Part shown: positions 54,943 to 64,000 of the stretch, piece after piece
How the letters are laid out: the number at the start of each line of letters is the position of its first letter
How positions within the stretch are numbered: the stretch's first letter is position 1
Assembly: GCA_903772945.1 (NCBI GenBank)
Contig: CAICTM010000185.1
Location: 32,364-96,363 of the forward strand
Origin: Seminavis robusta
Taxonomy: Eukaryota > Bacillariophyta > Bacillariophyceae > Naviculales > Naviculaceae
Length of the DNA: 64,000 bases
Direction of reading: 5' to 3'
Program-made: the position numbers and the translations under genes
The notes under the pieces: generated by a model
The model's database searches: none
The model's input: only the letters and a program-made list of their open reading frames with translations
Told to the model about the DNA's origin: nothing

Positions 54943-55395
54943 ATTGATGGTATGATGTGGAGGAAGACACAAATCGATCAAGTGTCGAGGATACTGTGTA
55001 CTACTTCATGCACGTACCGCCGTGATTTTTGGGTCCTCCGCCATGGTCGCTGCTTTCTAAATTTATCAGTGACTGATGATTCCCGACTATGACGTTGTAA
55101 GATATCTATCTTTTTAGCTCTTTTTGATGTTCGAAAGATATCTTTTTGATGTTTGATGTCCCTGTTCTCATTCAGTCTGGCCGTCAACCAAAAGCTTAGA
55201 TCTTTGCGTACGTCATTCGTGTTTGGTATCTTTCCTTGATTTCACCATCTTTCTCCGGCACCTGCTTTTGTCGCCGTTCGTCGTGCGTGTGGGCCATGAG
55301 GTAACCAAATTGACCTGAACCAGCTTGCTGCTACCTTGCTAGTAATAGTAGTCGACCTTTCACATCATCACATTCAAACATCAAGCCTTGCAACC
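54943..55395. other. Divergent intergenic region
   Basis: Lies between the LAMTOR3-like gene (minus) and the small plastid-targeted gene (plus), so it probably holds both promoters. Contains duplicated GATATCTTTTTGATGTT(T)GATGT units near 55098-55160. Confidence 0.6.
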
Positions 55396-55644
55396 ATGAA
55401 GACCACCGCCGCACTTGTTTTGCTCTCTGCCCTTTCGGCTTCTGCCTTTGTGCCTGCCGCCCACAAGCCTTCGGCACAAAGTGCTCTTCGAGTCACTCCC
55501 GAAGAAGACATGGAATTGACCCGCAAGGTCATTGCCAAGTTTTTCGGAGATGACATGAGCGAACCAGCACCCGCCCCAGCTGCCCCAGCTGCCGAGCCCG
55601 AAGAAGCCCCCAAGAAGAAAAAGTCCAAAAAGTCCAAAAATTAA
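55396..55644 (+). CDS. Small plastid-targeted protein with Lys-rich tail
   Basis: 82 residues from ATG at 55396, preferred over an upstream in-frame codon because it starts a clean signal peptide (MKTTAALVLLSALSASA). The signal is followed by FVPAAHKPSAQSALR, giving the ASAF-VP bipartite plastid motif of diatoms and a short transit peptide. The mature part is only about 50 residues: an acidic helix (TPEEDMELTRKVIAKFFGDD), a Pro/Ala/Glu linker and a KKKKSKKSKN end. Function unknown. Size and charge pattern suggest a small peripheral protein, or one binding nucleic acid or an acidic surface. Confidence 0.75.
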   Translation: MKTTAALVLLSALSASAFVPAAHKPSAQSALRVTPEEDMELTRKVIAKFFGDDMSEPAPAPAAPAAEPEEAPKKKKSKKSKN

Positions 55645-57257
55645 AAAGCTAGCTAGCTGACTACTATGATAAGAGGAAACGGGAGCAAGCGACGTGAAAA
55701 AAGACATGGTTCTCTTGTCATTATTTTGGAGTTTCTACCGATCGTTACACCAAAGCGTTCGAAAAGACAACAAAAAGGCAAGAGCCATGCAATAGTATAT
55801 AGAATGTTTGGATCATAGAGAAATTCAGTCTATCAATCCACGCTTGTTTGGTTTCGTCATTTTTGTAGGTCCAAGTCCAGAGCCTCGGCTAGTTACCGTA
55901 GTCAGTATTAGCTAGCTAGACATTATGGGCTCAATGAAGCGGTGAGAAATCGAGTGCCAAAGCTAGGTTTCTCGGTGGCGGTTCTTTGCTTAGCTTTCCA
56001 AAAAAAGCTGAGTTTTCTACCAATGCTGACCCCTGACTAGCTAGTAGTAGCAGCCAGCCAGTAGTTGCTTTGGCTCAGACGTGAGCCTCCATGATGCCTC
56101 GATGTTCTCACCGTTGCCTCATTTTGAGTTCACTATGCTTCGTATCTATCTAAATCAAAGAACATTCTCCCTCTTTTTGGTGTCTTGAGCAAAGCAGCAC
56201 ATTCGGCTGAAGCAGTATGAAACTATGGACGGCACCAAAAAGTTTTTCTTTTTCCAGAGTAGGGCAAGCGGTGGGTCCTCGGCTATGCCCATGCATAGTT
56301 CAAGGTTTTTAAGACAAGGGTTTGTCCTCGTGCTGGGCGGGCCTGGTGTACGTATGTCTCAGACTTGGCCGCCACACATACATGTCTTCTATTAGTGTTG
56401 GGATCTACTACTATGCACCATACTAGCAAGGCGAGCCGAGGGCCATGTGGTGTGGATGCTTCAGGAGGGAGGCCAAGTACCTGTATGTCCAGGAGTGGGG
56501 GCTGGTGGATGTTGTCCATGGTAGAATGAGCCCCGGGTCTGGTGTGGATCCCAAGGTGGGCGGGCTGCCTGAGTTAGGCCAGCCAGCCAGATGGGTCTCT
56601 AGGAGTGGTGGGCCCAAGCGTACATCAAGGAGTGGGGGCCGGTGTAGGAACAGAAGGGGGTCGGGGACATGATGGGCCATGGCGTGTGTTCTTGGAACAG
56701 AAGTGAGGCTTACCAAAATTTTCTTCTTCTGTTGGACCAATGTAGTGGTGGCTCCGATAGGTATTGGATGCATTATTGGAGTTGAGTGATTCAATTCTCG
56801 TGTTTGCGCAGGGTCTATTGTTGGGCCAAAGGTAGTGTGTTATTAGGGCCAAATAAATGGCTCCTGCCGGTGACCCCTTCGACTTGAATCATTCAATCCT
56901 CCTTTTTTGACAAGTGCTTCAGGCCAACCCATAAGCCAAGGCTCCCCACAGTCAAGTCTGGACACTGGCCTACCGAATAGTGAGAAAACTTGGAGTGTTA
57001 CTGACTCTTCTGACTCTTCAAGCACCCTCTCAAAATTACCACTCTGCGGGCTTTTACCGTTTGCCTTGCGGGTTCGCCTCTTCGCCTCATCCTTCCACTG
57101 CCATTGAGCTGTTTGTGCTGTTGCTCTTGTTGCAATGGCTTTGCCTATCTACCGTGGCTAGCTAACTAACTAACTAGCATCTACTCAGACTACACACATG
57201 TCCACCATATGTTCCATTATTGGCCGGCAGATTCTTGGCTGGTGATGATATGAGACA
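55645..57257. other. Intergenic, no gene recognised
   Basis: Frames near 56280-56850 are Pro/Leu/His- or Gly-rich and look non-coding. They arise from a GGGCTGG/GGTGGG-rich stretch. No supported gene. Confidence 0.55.
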
Positions 57258-59008
57258 ATGACACGAGGAAAAACTGCGAGCAAAGCGGCAGTGGCAGCAC
57301 TGTTGGTGTGGATCGGTTCGACCGGGTTGTCGCTGTACTGGAGCTCCCAGGTGTTTGCCGACTCGTCCTCAGTAGATGCCGTAAAAGAGCGCCCCACGCT
57401 GGCGTTCAATGCTCGTTTGTACGAAAAAGCCGGTAAAAAATGGGACGATTTCTCGACTGGAAAAAGTTGTGTCTGGAAACAGAAATCTACTTCTAAAAAT
57501 AGTGGCCGATGGCACTGTCAAGAATGCACGGACAGCCACCATTGTGTTCCATTACAACCTCGTGGGGAATGTCCTCCATTTCCGCTCATCAATTGGGATG
57601 TCGATCAAATATCGCAACGATCCCATTTTCGCACAGAAGCTTCTGGCCGAGATCCCACTTCCATGGTGACGTCCATTTTTGATTTTCCGTCCGTCTACGA
57701 AAGTCCGCGCTGTTCTCCCGATTTGACGCTGCCTTGCTTTGATCTTCAGCGATGTCCCCGCCATCAACCCATGAAAATCTATTTGCACAAACCGGAACGA
57801 AATCCAAAACTTCTAAAAGCCATCCAACGAGCCCTCGAAAAGCTTCCCGACGATGTTGCTTACACTACTCGGCATGACGAAGGATGTCTCTTTCTGGTTG
57901 GACACAATGCCAAGACGCCAGAAGATGGAGGATCGTCTCCGGAAGATACTACCTACGATGATCCGGATGAAATGATACATAGTCCCGAGTATATGGGTGA
58001 GTTTGTTTGTTTGTTTGTTTGCTACTGACACGTGTGGTGATCTAGTCGATACTTGTTCTTCTCGAAATCTCACACATTCTTTTCGTTCTTCTCTCAACCT
58101 AATACTATGTTGTCGTATTTCATTGTAATAATAAAGCCGGACAAAACCATGTCATTTGGAGAGCCGACACGATCTTTGATGCACACGGGGATCGTCCACG
58201 ACCTCATACGTTCAATTTTGAATTTGCCGCACTCTTTCACCAATCACTTTCCAGTTCGATACTACGAGAAGGATACGATATTGCCAGTCCCATTCGACAA
58301 GCATGGGGATGGACCCGTCCCCAACAATACGACAATCTATCACTGCATCGACCCCGACGAGTCCTCCTTAGTTTCAAGGGACGCATCGAAAACTGGCGAA
58401 TACCCTATCAACATCATCGATGGCTCGCGTCGGAATTCTGGGATATCTCCGACAAAGATATTGTCATTGACACGTCCTGTCACAAGAAACCGTACGCATT
58501 AACGGGAAACGTGGCGTATTCCGAGCTCCTCCTCAATTCCACGTTTGTCTTTTGTCCCGGTGGTGGGGGTCCCAGTAGTATGCGGTTGAACGATGCCCTG
58601 CTGGCGGATGCCATTCCCGTGGTAGTTTCCTATTTGACCATGCCCTTTGAACCGGATGTGGATTGGTCGGGATGTGTCGTGCGCGTTTCCGAAGCTCGTA
58701 TTATCGATTTGCCACGGATGCTGCGAAGTATGTCTGCGGCGGAAATCAAAGCGCGACGAGAAACTTGTCGGGAACTCTTTCGGGGTGTCATGGGACGCAA
58801 ACGCAACGCCAAAGGAAATTGGAGACTGCACGACTTGTCGGAAAATCCATTCTTGACCATGTTACGGATCTGGAGGAGGCGGATTCAACGAGCGCATCAC
58901 ACACGAGATGGACAAGCGGCCATACGGAATGAAATTCGACGAGCCGCGGTCCAGGAAGAACAGTTTGGGGAAGAAACACGGTTTCTGGAAGAAGCAATTC
59001 GGTACTAA
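57258..59008 (+). CDS. Exostosin-type (GT47) glycosyltransferase, type II membrane protein
   Basis: Two exons, 57258-57996 and 58137-59008 (GT at 57997, AG at 58135-58136); phase 1 is preserved, giving 536 residues. Alternative frames at this intron read poorly. An N-terminal signal-anchor (AAVAALLVWIGSTGLSLYW) fits a Golgi type II enzyme. A Cys-rich stem follows (CVWKQ, CQECTDSHHC), then a HGDRPRPH...RRVLLSFKGR core. The donor-binding region is LLNSTFVFCPGGGGPSSMRLNDALLADAIPVVVS, the exostosin signature. It ends in basic helices. GT47 enzymes transfer sugars such as glucuronic acid, galactose, xylose or arabinose to wall or proteoglycan chains; the substrate is unknown. The intron contains a (TTTG)n tract at 58002-58021. 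Confidence 0.85.
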
Positions 59009-59080
59009 TCGTAACTTGGATAGGTTATTATTTAGAAACCTCTAGCTAGCTAGCAGCTATCTAGATCTAGGTAATGAGAG

Positions 59081-60169
59081 TCATTCGTTGCTTGGGTGCA
59101 GCTCCGCCCACTCGAGAACTTCTGAGTGTCCTTTCGACTTTGCAATTGCAATGCCGGTCCATTGATCCCAAGGACATCCATTGTCATGAAGCCACTTTAA
59201 GATTTCCAGATTCCCACCTTCTGCAGCTGAATAGCATGTGAGTGTGCTCCAAGGACAGCTGTTCTCGTGAGCCCATTTCAAGACTTCAAAATGTCCACGA
59301 AATGCAGCTGCATTACACGTAAATTCATCCCATGGACAGTCATTCTCTCGTGCCCATTGCAATATTTCCAGGTGCCCATTTCTAGCAGCAGCTCTGCATG
59401 TAAATTTGTTCCAGTGACATCCATTGTCTCTGGCCCATTTCAAGAGCTCGAAATGTCCATTGCCAGCAGCCATTTCGCATACGGATGGATTCCACGGACA
59501 GCCATTCTGTCGGGCCCACTGGAGCAATTCCAAATGTCCTCCTTTGGCAGCATTGGAACATACAGATCCATCCCATGGACAGTGATGCTGTCTCACCCAT
59601 TGCAACAGTTTCAAATGTCCATTCATAGCAGCATTGGAGCAAGTCGTGGCACCCCAAGGGCAGCGGTTGGCACGAGCATAGTGCAACAAATTCAAATGAC
59701 CCCATTTCGCCGCTTCGGCACAAACATCGCCATCCCAGGGAAATCCCTTTTCATGAGCCCATTCCATCACTGGTAAAACCCCGTACCTGGCAATTTTGCG
59801 GCACGTGGACAGGTACAGTGGGGTTCGAAAGTGGGAAGTGTCGCTGTTCCAGAAATTGGCACAGGATGTATTGTAGAACGCAAATTCAAAGAATGTATCC
59901 GTGCGGTTGGCTTGGCGTGTACTATAGATGGAACCATAAAGGAGCACCATGGGCGGATCTTGGACAGAATCACAATACAACTGGTAGAGATGTTGGAATC
60001 TCTTGTTCACAGCTCCAACGAAAGCATAGTGTCCCATGCCCAAGAAGGAAAAGATGTTGTCAACCCAGATATCGGTTTGATCCATGACGAGCACAGCCGC
60101 ACTGGGAACTTCAGCAGAAGCCGCATCTACGCCAGCAGTTGTACTGGCAGAAGATGTCATCGTTGACAT
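59081..60169 (-). CDS. Ankyrin repeat protein of the GCPWD type, ~9 repeats
   Basis: 362 residues from ATG at 60169. Same plan as the protein at 30458-32023: a Ser/Ala-rich start, head domain DIWVDNIFSFLGMGHYAFVG, then about nine 27-residue units (RCPWGATTCSNAAMNGHLKLL, GCPWNPSVCEMAAGNGHFELL). The intervening CANFWNSDTSHF region aligns with the AKYWRDDDL region of the other protein. Convergent with the glycosyltransferase gene, with only 72 bp between stop codons. Protein-binding role inferred. Confidence 0.9.
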   Translation of the reverse strand: MSTMTSSASTTAGVDAASAEVPSAAVLVMDQTDIWVDNIFSFLGMGHYAFVGAVNKRFQHLYQLYCDSVQDPPMVLLYGSIYSTRQANRTDTFFEFAFYNTSCANFWNSDTSHFRTPLYLSTCRKIARYGVLPVMEWAHEKGFPWDGDVCAEAAKWGHLNLLHYARANRCPWGATTCSNAAMNGHLKLLQWVRQHHCPWDGSVCSNAAKGGHLELLQWARQNGCPWNPSVCEMAAGNGHFELLKWARDNGCHWNKFTCRAAARNGHLEILQWARENDCPWDEFTCNAAAFRGHFEVLKWAHENSCPWSTLTCYSAAEGGNLEILKWLHDNGCPWDQWTGIAIAKSKGHSEVLEWAELHPSNE

Positions 60170-61947
60170 GTTGACATGTGTTGTTTTGGAGTGCTATCGC
60201 GGCGTGCTGGTCTCGGTCAGACTTGCTGTTGCCTCCTGGGAGGTGGGCTGTAATGCAATCACGTACCGGTACCTGGTAGTTCTGGTAAACGTAGGGTTAA
60301 AGTCCTGTTTTGGATTACTTACTTCAAAGCTTTTATCGGGAACTAATTTTACCGCATCTACTAAGCTGTCATTAAAAATCTGCCTTCTTGCGTGTAATAA
60401 TAATATTTTTGCCATTCCAAGAGATCCTGGCTGGGAGCCTCAGGAAGACAGGTTTAATAAAAGATTAGTTGGGGTAAACATAGGGTTAAAGTTATATTTT
60501 ACTCTGAATGTTTGTATATAATTTGTAATTTACCACATCTACCTGATTTCCAAAGTTGTCTTCCTGGCCGAGCGCCAACCTCTTGCAAAATTGTTTTTCT
60601 AATTGAAAACACCAGGTTGCTCCAGGTTGTAGCTTGCTAGCACAGTTGTACCGCGGGACCATGAAAGTAGACTACTTCGTAAAGGGAAGATCCACCAGAG
60701 GTTCGAAGGTGAGCCCAGGTTCTGCCTGCTGGCCAAGCAAGGTTGGCGTCAAGGCGAACCGTCCAAGTCTACGAGCTAGGTGGGGCCAGGAGTTGGCCCC
60801 TCACGCGATTTTAGCAATTGAATCATTCCAGTCCAGGTTTGTTCTTTTTTCACCGGGGTGGGGTGAGGTACCGTATGGTAGAAGAGGGAGGGTGCAAATC
60901 AGCCAGCCAAGGAATTCCCTTGGTTCTTGCAAGGCAGGTATGCTGTTGACCTCAGGCTGTCACCACTGTTGGTTTGTTCGCTCGTAGCTTGAAGATGTCA
61001 AATCCTCGTTTGAAGAAGAATCGAACCGGCACCTACAGGTTTTACTTGCTTGCTTAGCTCTTCTTGACTCGACTCTGAAGTGGATCTGAACACCCTGTTT
61101 CCACCAGAACCATCATCCGATCTAGCTAGTTCATCACTGCGAAAGCCTGCATACCAGCAAGTCAGTCCATCACTCCACCATCTACAGTCGTACCATAGCA
61201 AATGGGTACCGTAATTGTTGGAGTGCGAGTGCGAGTACCTTGCTTGGTCCCAGTCTACTAGAATTATTATTGTTGCACACTGGTCACTGGGTGGCTGGTC
61301 GACACAATCGGTACTGAGTAGTACGCTGGAGTACTCTTTACACAAAAAAAGCTCTAAAAGCTGCTCTAAGAACCCTGAACACCCGGTCCACACCGGGTGT
61401 CCAAAGCGTTCGCTCAGAACCATCCGCATCAGATTCTTTCCTCTGCAATTCAAAGGCCGCAGAGCCCTACAGTCGCTACAAGTGTACCAAGCGAAAGCTT
61501 GATCGTTACTCAGGCTTGGTCTTATCATTTTCCTATCTTCGCCATTTCGCACCTTCGCGGTATTCAAATCGTGACGTCAGTGCCGCGAAGATTTTTCCAG
61601 TTCAACACTTTTCTTCGAACCTCCACCGCCTTCGCCAATTCGCGCATGGTGGATGGTGATTGCTTCTTTTTGATCACACCTTGTGTCTCTCGTCTTGATA
61701 GAAGCACCATGAAATGTGAGACTCGTAGCATGATAAACAATAAAGCGATGACAAGTAATGCGATAGATAATGTGATCTGTAAGAAAGAATTGTTCTTTAG
61801 AAATTTAGATGTCTTTGTTAGATTAGAAGTAGGCCAAGGATTCGCTCCAGGTAGTTCTGCGAGTCTTTGGAGATGCCGAACTCTCCAATGGATTGTTCTT
61901 GAAGCGCAGTTGGTGATTGTAATGCTGAGCTCACATTGTAGCTGAAA
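60170..61947. other. Intergenic, no gene recognised
   Basis: Contains two direct-repeat blocks with TAAACATAGGGTTAAAGTT(A/C)-type cores (near 60288 and 60474) and a perfect hairpin at 61379-61400. No supported gene. Confidence 0.6.
61379..61400. other. Perfect 8-bp inverted repeat
   Basis: ACACCCGG and CCGGGTGT separated by TCCACA. It could form a strong hairpin or be a transposon-end or protein-binding palindrome. It lies about 550 bp before the ORF pair at 61948. Confidence 0.6.
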
Positions 61948-62514
61948 ATGAGCTCATCATCATCAGACGACGAATACAATCACTCGGATCGACTCGCACA
62001 GTCTCCTGCCGTCGCTGCTGCCAGGGATGGTGCTGATGATGAAGATGCAGTCTTCACAACTCGTGCACCAGCTCCCAGCCCCCCCATTGTTTCACCACGG
62101 CCACCAAGACAGTCCATGACATCCACGAACAGTGGATTTTACTCTCTGTTGACACCTCCTCATGGAGCCAATAGTATTATGGTCAACGACTTTCGTCACA
62201 GCTTGTGGAATGCTCGACCAGAGTATACAGGCCTCCCAGGAAGAAGAGTGTACCCTGATCTGACACCAGCAGGTTTCCCCGTGCAGGAACCAGGGCCTCT
62301 ACCTGTACAATACCCGGAAACGTCCAATGCTACGCAAACGTCTAATGCTACGCAACCAACGCAAGAAGCTGTGGCTGAGACAGACGGTCGACCTCCCCTT
62401 GCACCGGGTCAACTGAAGAAGGCCCCAAGAGCAAAGGAAATCAAAGAGCTTCCAAACGTCTTGAAGGGTTTCACTTTCGAGCATCGAAACCGGTGGTCAT
62501 TGCAGAAGACATGA
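61948..62514 (+). CDS. Acidic Pro-rich protein, first ORF of a putative transposon pair
   Basis: 188 residues from ATG at 61948 (MSSSSSDDEYNHSD). Acidic, Ser/Pro-rich and probably disordered, with a short tandem repeat (SNATQT SNATQP). It ends in a basic stretch (KKAPRAKEIKELPN). I recognise no domain. Its TGA overlaps the ATG of the next ORF (ATGA at 62511-62514). Either two cistrons share a message, or one protein is split by a single-base shift; the continuous coding character across the joint fits both. Confidence 0.6.
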   Translation: MSSSSSDDEYNHSDRLAQSPAVAAARDGADDEDAVFTTRAPAPSPPIVSPRPPRQSMTSTNSGFYSLLTPPHGANSIMVNDFRHSLWNARPEYTGLPGRRVYPDLTPAGFPVQEPGPLPVQYPETSNATQTSNATQPTQEAVAETDGRPPLAPGQLKKAPRAKEIKELPNVLKGFTFEHRNRWSLQKT

Positions 62515-63692
62515 ATAAAAGAAGCAAAACAGACAAAGGGCCATTCAAAACAGCAGTGGGAATCCGTGTAGGTAGAGAGAACACCGACAATTACAAGTAC
62601 TTCGACTTGAAGGCAGGAGATCTGAACTCTGCACAGCTACGGCAGCTCACCAAGAACTTTGGCTGTAAGAATACTGGGTCTGTTTCCATGTTCGAATGCC
62701 GCAGGCAGATGGCATTGGCAATTGAAATGGGTACCACTTATGACAATATGCAGGTTCCCAGTACAGTATCGAGTACTATGGAAAGAAAGATCAGGTCGCT
62801 GATTCGGCTCATAAACACTGTATTTCTCCCTCTGTACCTTGACAGGTTCGTTGCTTTGACCCAGCGATTCGATAGGAACGCTTTTGAACTAAACTCTGGA
62901 CAAAGTCCAATCAAGGCTTTTTGGTCAGAGGTCTCAGCTGCTTTTACAGATCAAGAGAACAACGCGACAATTGGCATTGTTTTGTATTCCAACCCTGTTG
63001 GTCTTGACCCAGATGAATGGCTGGTCACTGCCGTAGAAGAGCAAGGAATCAACCCAAACGATTTCAGCATTCTCTCCGCCGAAAGCTGCCAAGCCCACAT
63101 GAAAGACCTGCTGAAGGCAAGGGAGCAAGTAATCATTGCAAAGACCAAATCCGGGCAACACCAAGTCTTCTCTGATTATCTCCGAAGGGCTCACTTGACA
63201 GTTCGTGGGAAGACAACAATGCCAGGCGTGCCGGTATACTACTTGGACAAGAGAGTGCAAGAGCAGCCCAACATCGACACCGCTCACAATGTCTTCATGC
63301 CGCCAGGTTTGATGTCGGACTCTTCAGCTCCCACAAGCAAAAAAACCTCAACACCTGCATCTCGCGACTCTGACAGTGAAGAAGTCACAAGTGGATCCAA
63401 AAGAGACCGACAGCTCATGGCAACTCTACAACAAGCAACATTAGCCATTCAACAGAGCCAGACTGAGGCCACAGCAATGCGCCAATCATACATGGGCCAA
63501 CAGCAGTACAGAGAGTATGACCGTCTATGCGACCACTATATCGATATCAAGGACAGTTCCAGCAAACACAAAAAGCGCAAGCTTCCTCATCTCAAGAAGC
63601 GCCTAAGGAAACTGGAAAAGGACATGGAAATACCCAAAGGCGAAAGTATTGTGAGCGCAGCAGCAGCAGCATTGAATGATCAAGGAAAATAA
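62511..63692 (+). CDS. Possible Myb/SANT-like transposon accessory protein
   Basis: 393 residues from ATG at 62511; the frame extends upstream but only with GTG. The middle region resembles proteins encoded next to PIF/Harbinger transposases in stramenopile genomes: PIKAFWSEVSAAF (SANT-like helix), then SAESCQAHMKDLLKAREQVI and KTKSGQHQVFSDYLRRAHLTV. The C-terminal part is Ser-rich, then a Gln-rich helix (LQQATLAIQQSQTEA) and a basic end (KHKKRKLPHLKKRLRKLEKD). This last part could be a coiled coil or a DNA-contact region. It overlaps by 13 bp the 3' end of the convergent ORF at 63680. Assignment is tentative. Confidence 0.55.
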   Translation: MNKRSKTDKGPFKTAVGIRVGRENTDNYKYFDLKAGDLNSAQLRQLTKNFGCKNTGSVSMFECRRQMALAIEMGTTYDNMQVPSTVSSTMERKIRSLIRLINTVFLPLYLDRFVALTQRFDRNAFELNSGQSPIKAFWSEVSAAFTDQENNATIGIVLYSNPVGLDPDEWLVTAVEEQGINPNDFSILSAESCQAHMKDLLKAREQVIIAKTKSGQHQVFSDYLRRAHLTVRGKTTMPGVPVYYLDKRVQEQPNIDTAHNVFMPPGLMSDSSAPTSKKTSTPASRDSDSEEVTSGSKRDRQLMATLQQATLAIQQSQTEATAMRQSYMGQQQYREYDRLCDHYIDIKDSSSKHKKRKLPHLKKRLRKLEKDMEIPKGESIVSAAAAALNDQGK

Positions 63693-64000
63693 CTATGAAA
63701 TAAAACTAAAGTAATGTGGCAGATTCCAAAGGCTCGTGCCTCTTTTCTTTTCTTTCTGTTGTTTCTATTGATTCTGTTGATACGCGGCCGCTTCAGCTGG
63801 AAGCTCTCTACTCTGCGTGCCATGGCTTCACGGAGGTGGGAAAAGCCACTATGAAGGTCGCCATCTTCGCCTTCCAGTGCTGTTAGTTGGATGGGATCTC
63901 CGTTCTCATCATGGGGCACAGTAGGATGGTAGCCGGACTGCTCAGCACTCGCATCATAGGCAACATTTTCTCTGGGATCACGGGAAGTCTTCTTCAGCCT
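63680..64000 (-). CDS. C-terminus of a convergent ORF, possibly PIF/Harbinger transposase (5' cut by edge)
   Basis: The frame is open from the right edge to a stop at 63680 (107 codons visible). The end GFSHLREAMARRVESFQLKRPR resembles the LREALxxRV..LGLxRP ending I associate with diatom Harbinger-type transposases. It is followed by a basic INRINRNNRKKRK tail. No catalytic DDE residues are in view. The convergent arrangement with the 62511 ORF fits the two-gene layout of Harbinger elements. Only the tail is visible, so the call is weak. Confidence 0.4.
   Translation of the reverse strand, partial: RLKKTSRDPRENVAYDASAEQSGYHPTVPHDENGDPIQLTALEGEDGDLHSGFSHLREAMARRVESFQLKRPRINRINRNNRKKRKEARAFGICHITLVLFHSYFP

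Noticed and set aside
61397-61945. 182-codon plus frame before the transposon ORFs
   Set aside because: Does not begin with a well-placed ATG, has no domain, and amino-acid use looks random.

Overview
The window looks like nuclear DNA of a raphid pennate diatom, or a close stramenopile relative. The signs are: genes on both strands with short GT-AG introns; proteins with a signal peptide followed by a SAF-type motif, the diatom plastid-import signature; a Ty1/copia retrotransposon of the diatom type; an expanded family of single-pass leucine-rich-repeat (LRR) proteins; and CPW-type ankyrin repeat proteins. The species assignment is inference. No tRNA, rRNA or CRISPR was recognised.

Layout. 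1-6369 (-): an intron-dense gene of at least 24 exons for a secreted or membrane protein with a ricin-B-type lectin domain, running off the left edge. 6.4-7.2 kb: degenerate tandem repeat, then a cluster of AAGTCGC elements. 7351-8196 (+): plastid-targeted membrane protein. 8.9-28 kb: an LRR-membrane-protein neighbourhood with three intact paralogs (12580-14529 -, 22069-23955 +, 25997-27916 +), one truncated copy (8925-9307 +) and shared flanking repeats. Inside it lie a class C GPCR-like receptor (15601-18370 -) and a predicted copper protein joining an LPMO-like histidine-brace domain to a cupredoxin domain (19218-20405 -). 28.7-29.9 kb: frameshifted LRR-type pseudogene. 30458-32023 (+): ankyrin protein with about 14 repeats. 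33-38 kb: a basic disordered protein, a multi-pass membrane protein and an Atp23-like protein lacking the HEXXH zinc motif. 38921-44213: full-length copia-type LTR retrotransposon in minus orientation with a CTCAC target duplication. 46-60 kb: a nuclear-type protein, a CRAL-TRIO protein preceded by a duplicated 5' fragment, a TPR-like protein, a LAMTOR3-like Ragulator subunit, a small plastid-targeted protein, an exostosin-type glycosyltransferase and a second ankyrin protein. 61.9-64.0 kb: two same-strand ORFs overlapping as ATGA, facing a third ORF that runs off the right edge; this may be a PIF/Harbinger-like DNA transposon.

The window is not one operon-like system. It is a mosaic of housekeeping genes and diatom surface or signalling genes (lectin, LRR proteins, GPCR, GPI-anchored copper protein, glycosyltransferase) shaped by local duplication and transposition. 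Intergenic DNA is rich in short palindromes such as TAGCTAGCTA and GTACCGGTAC. Introns were placed by eye from splice consensus and reading phase and have no transcript support.
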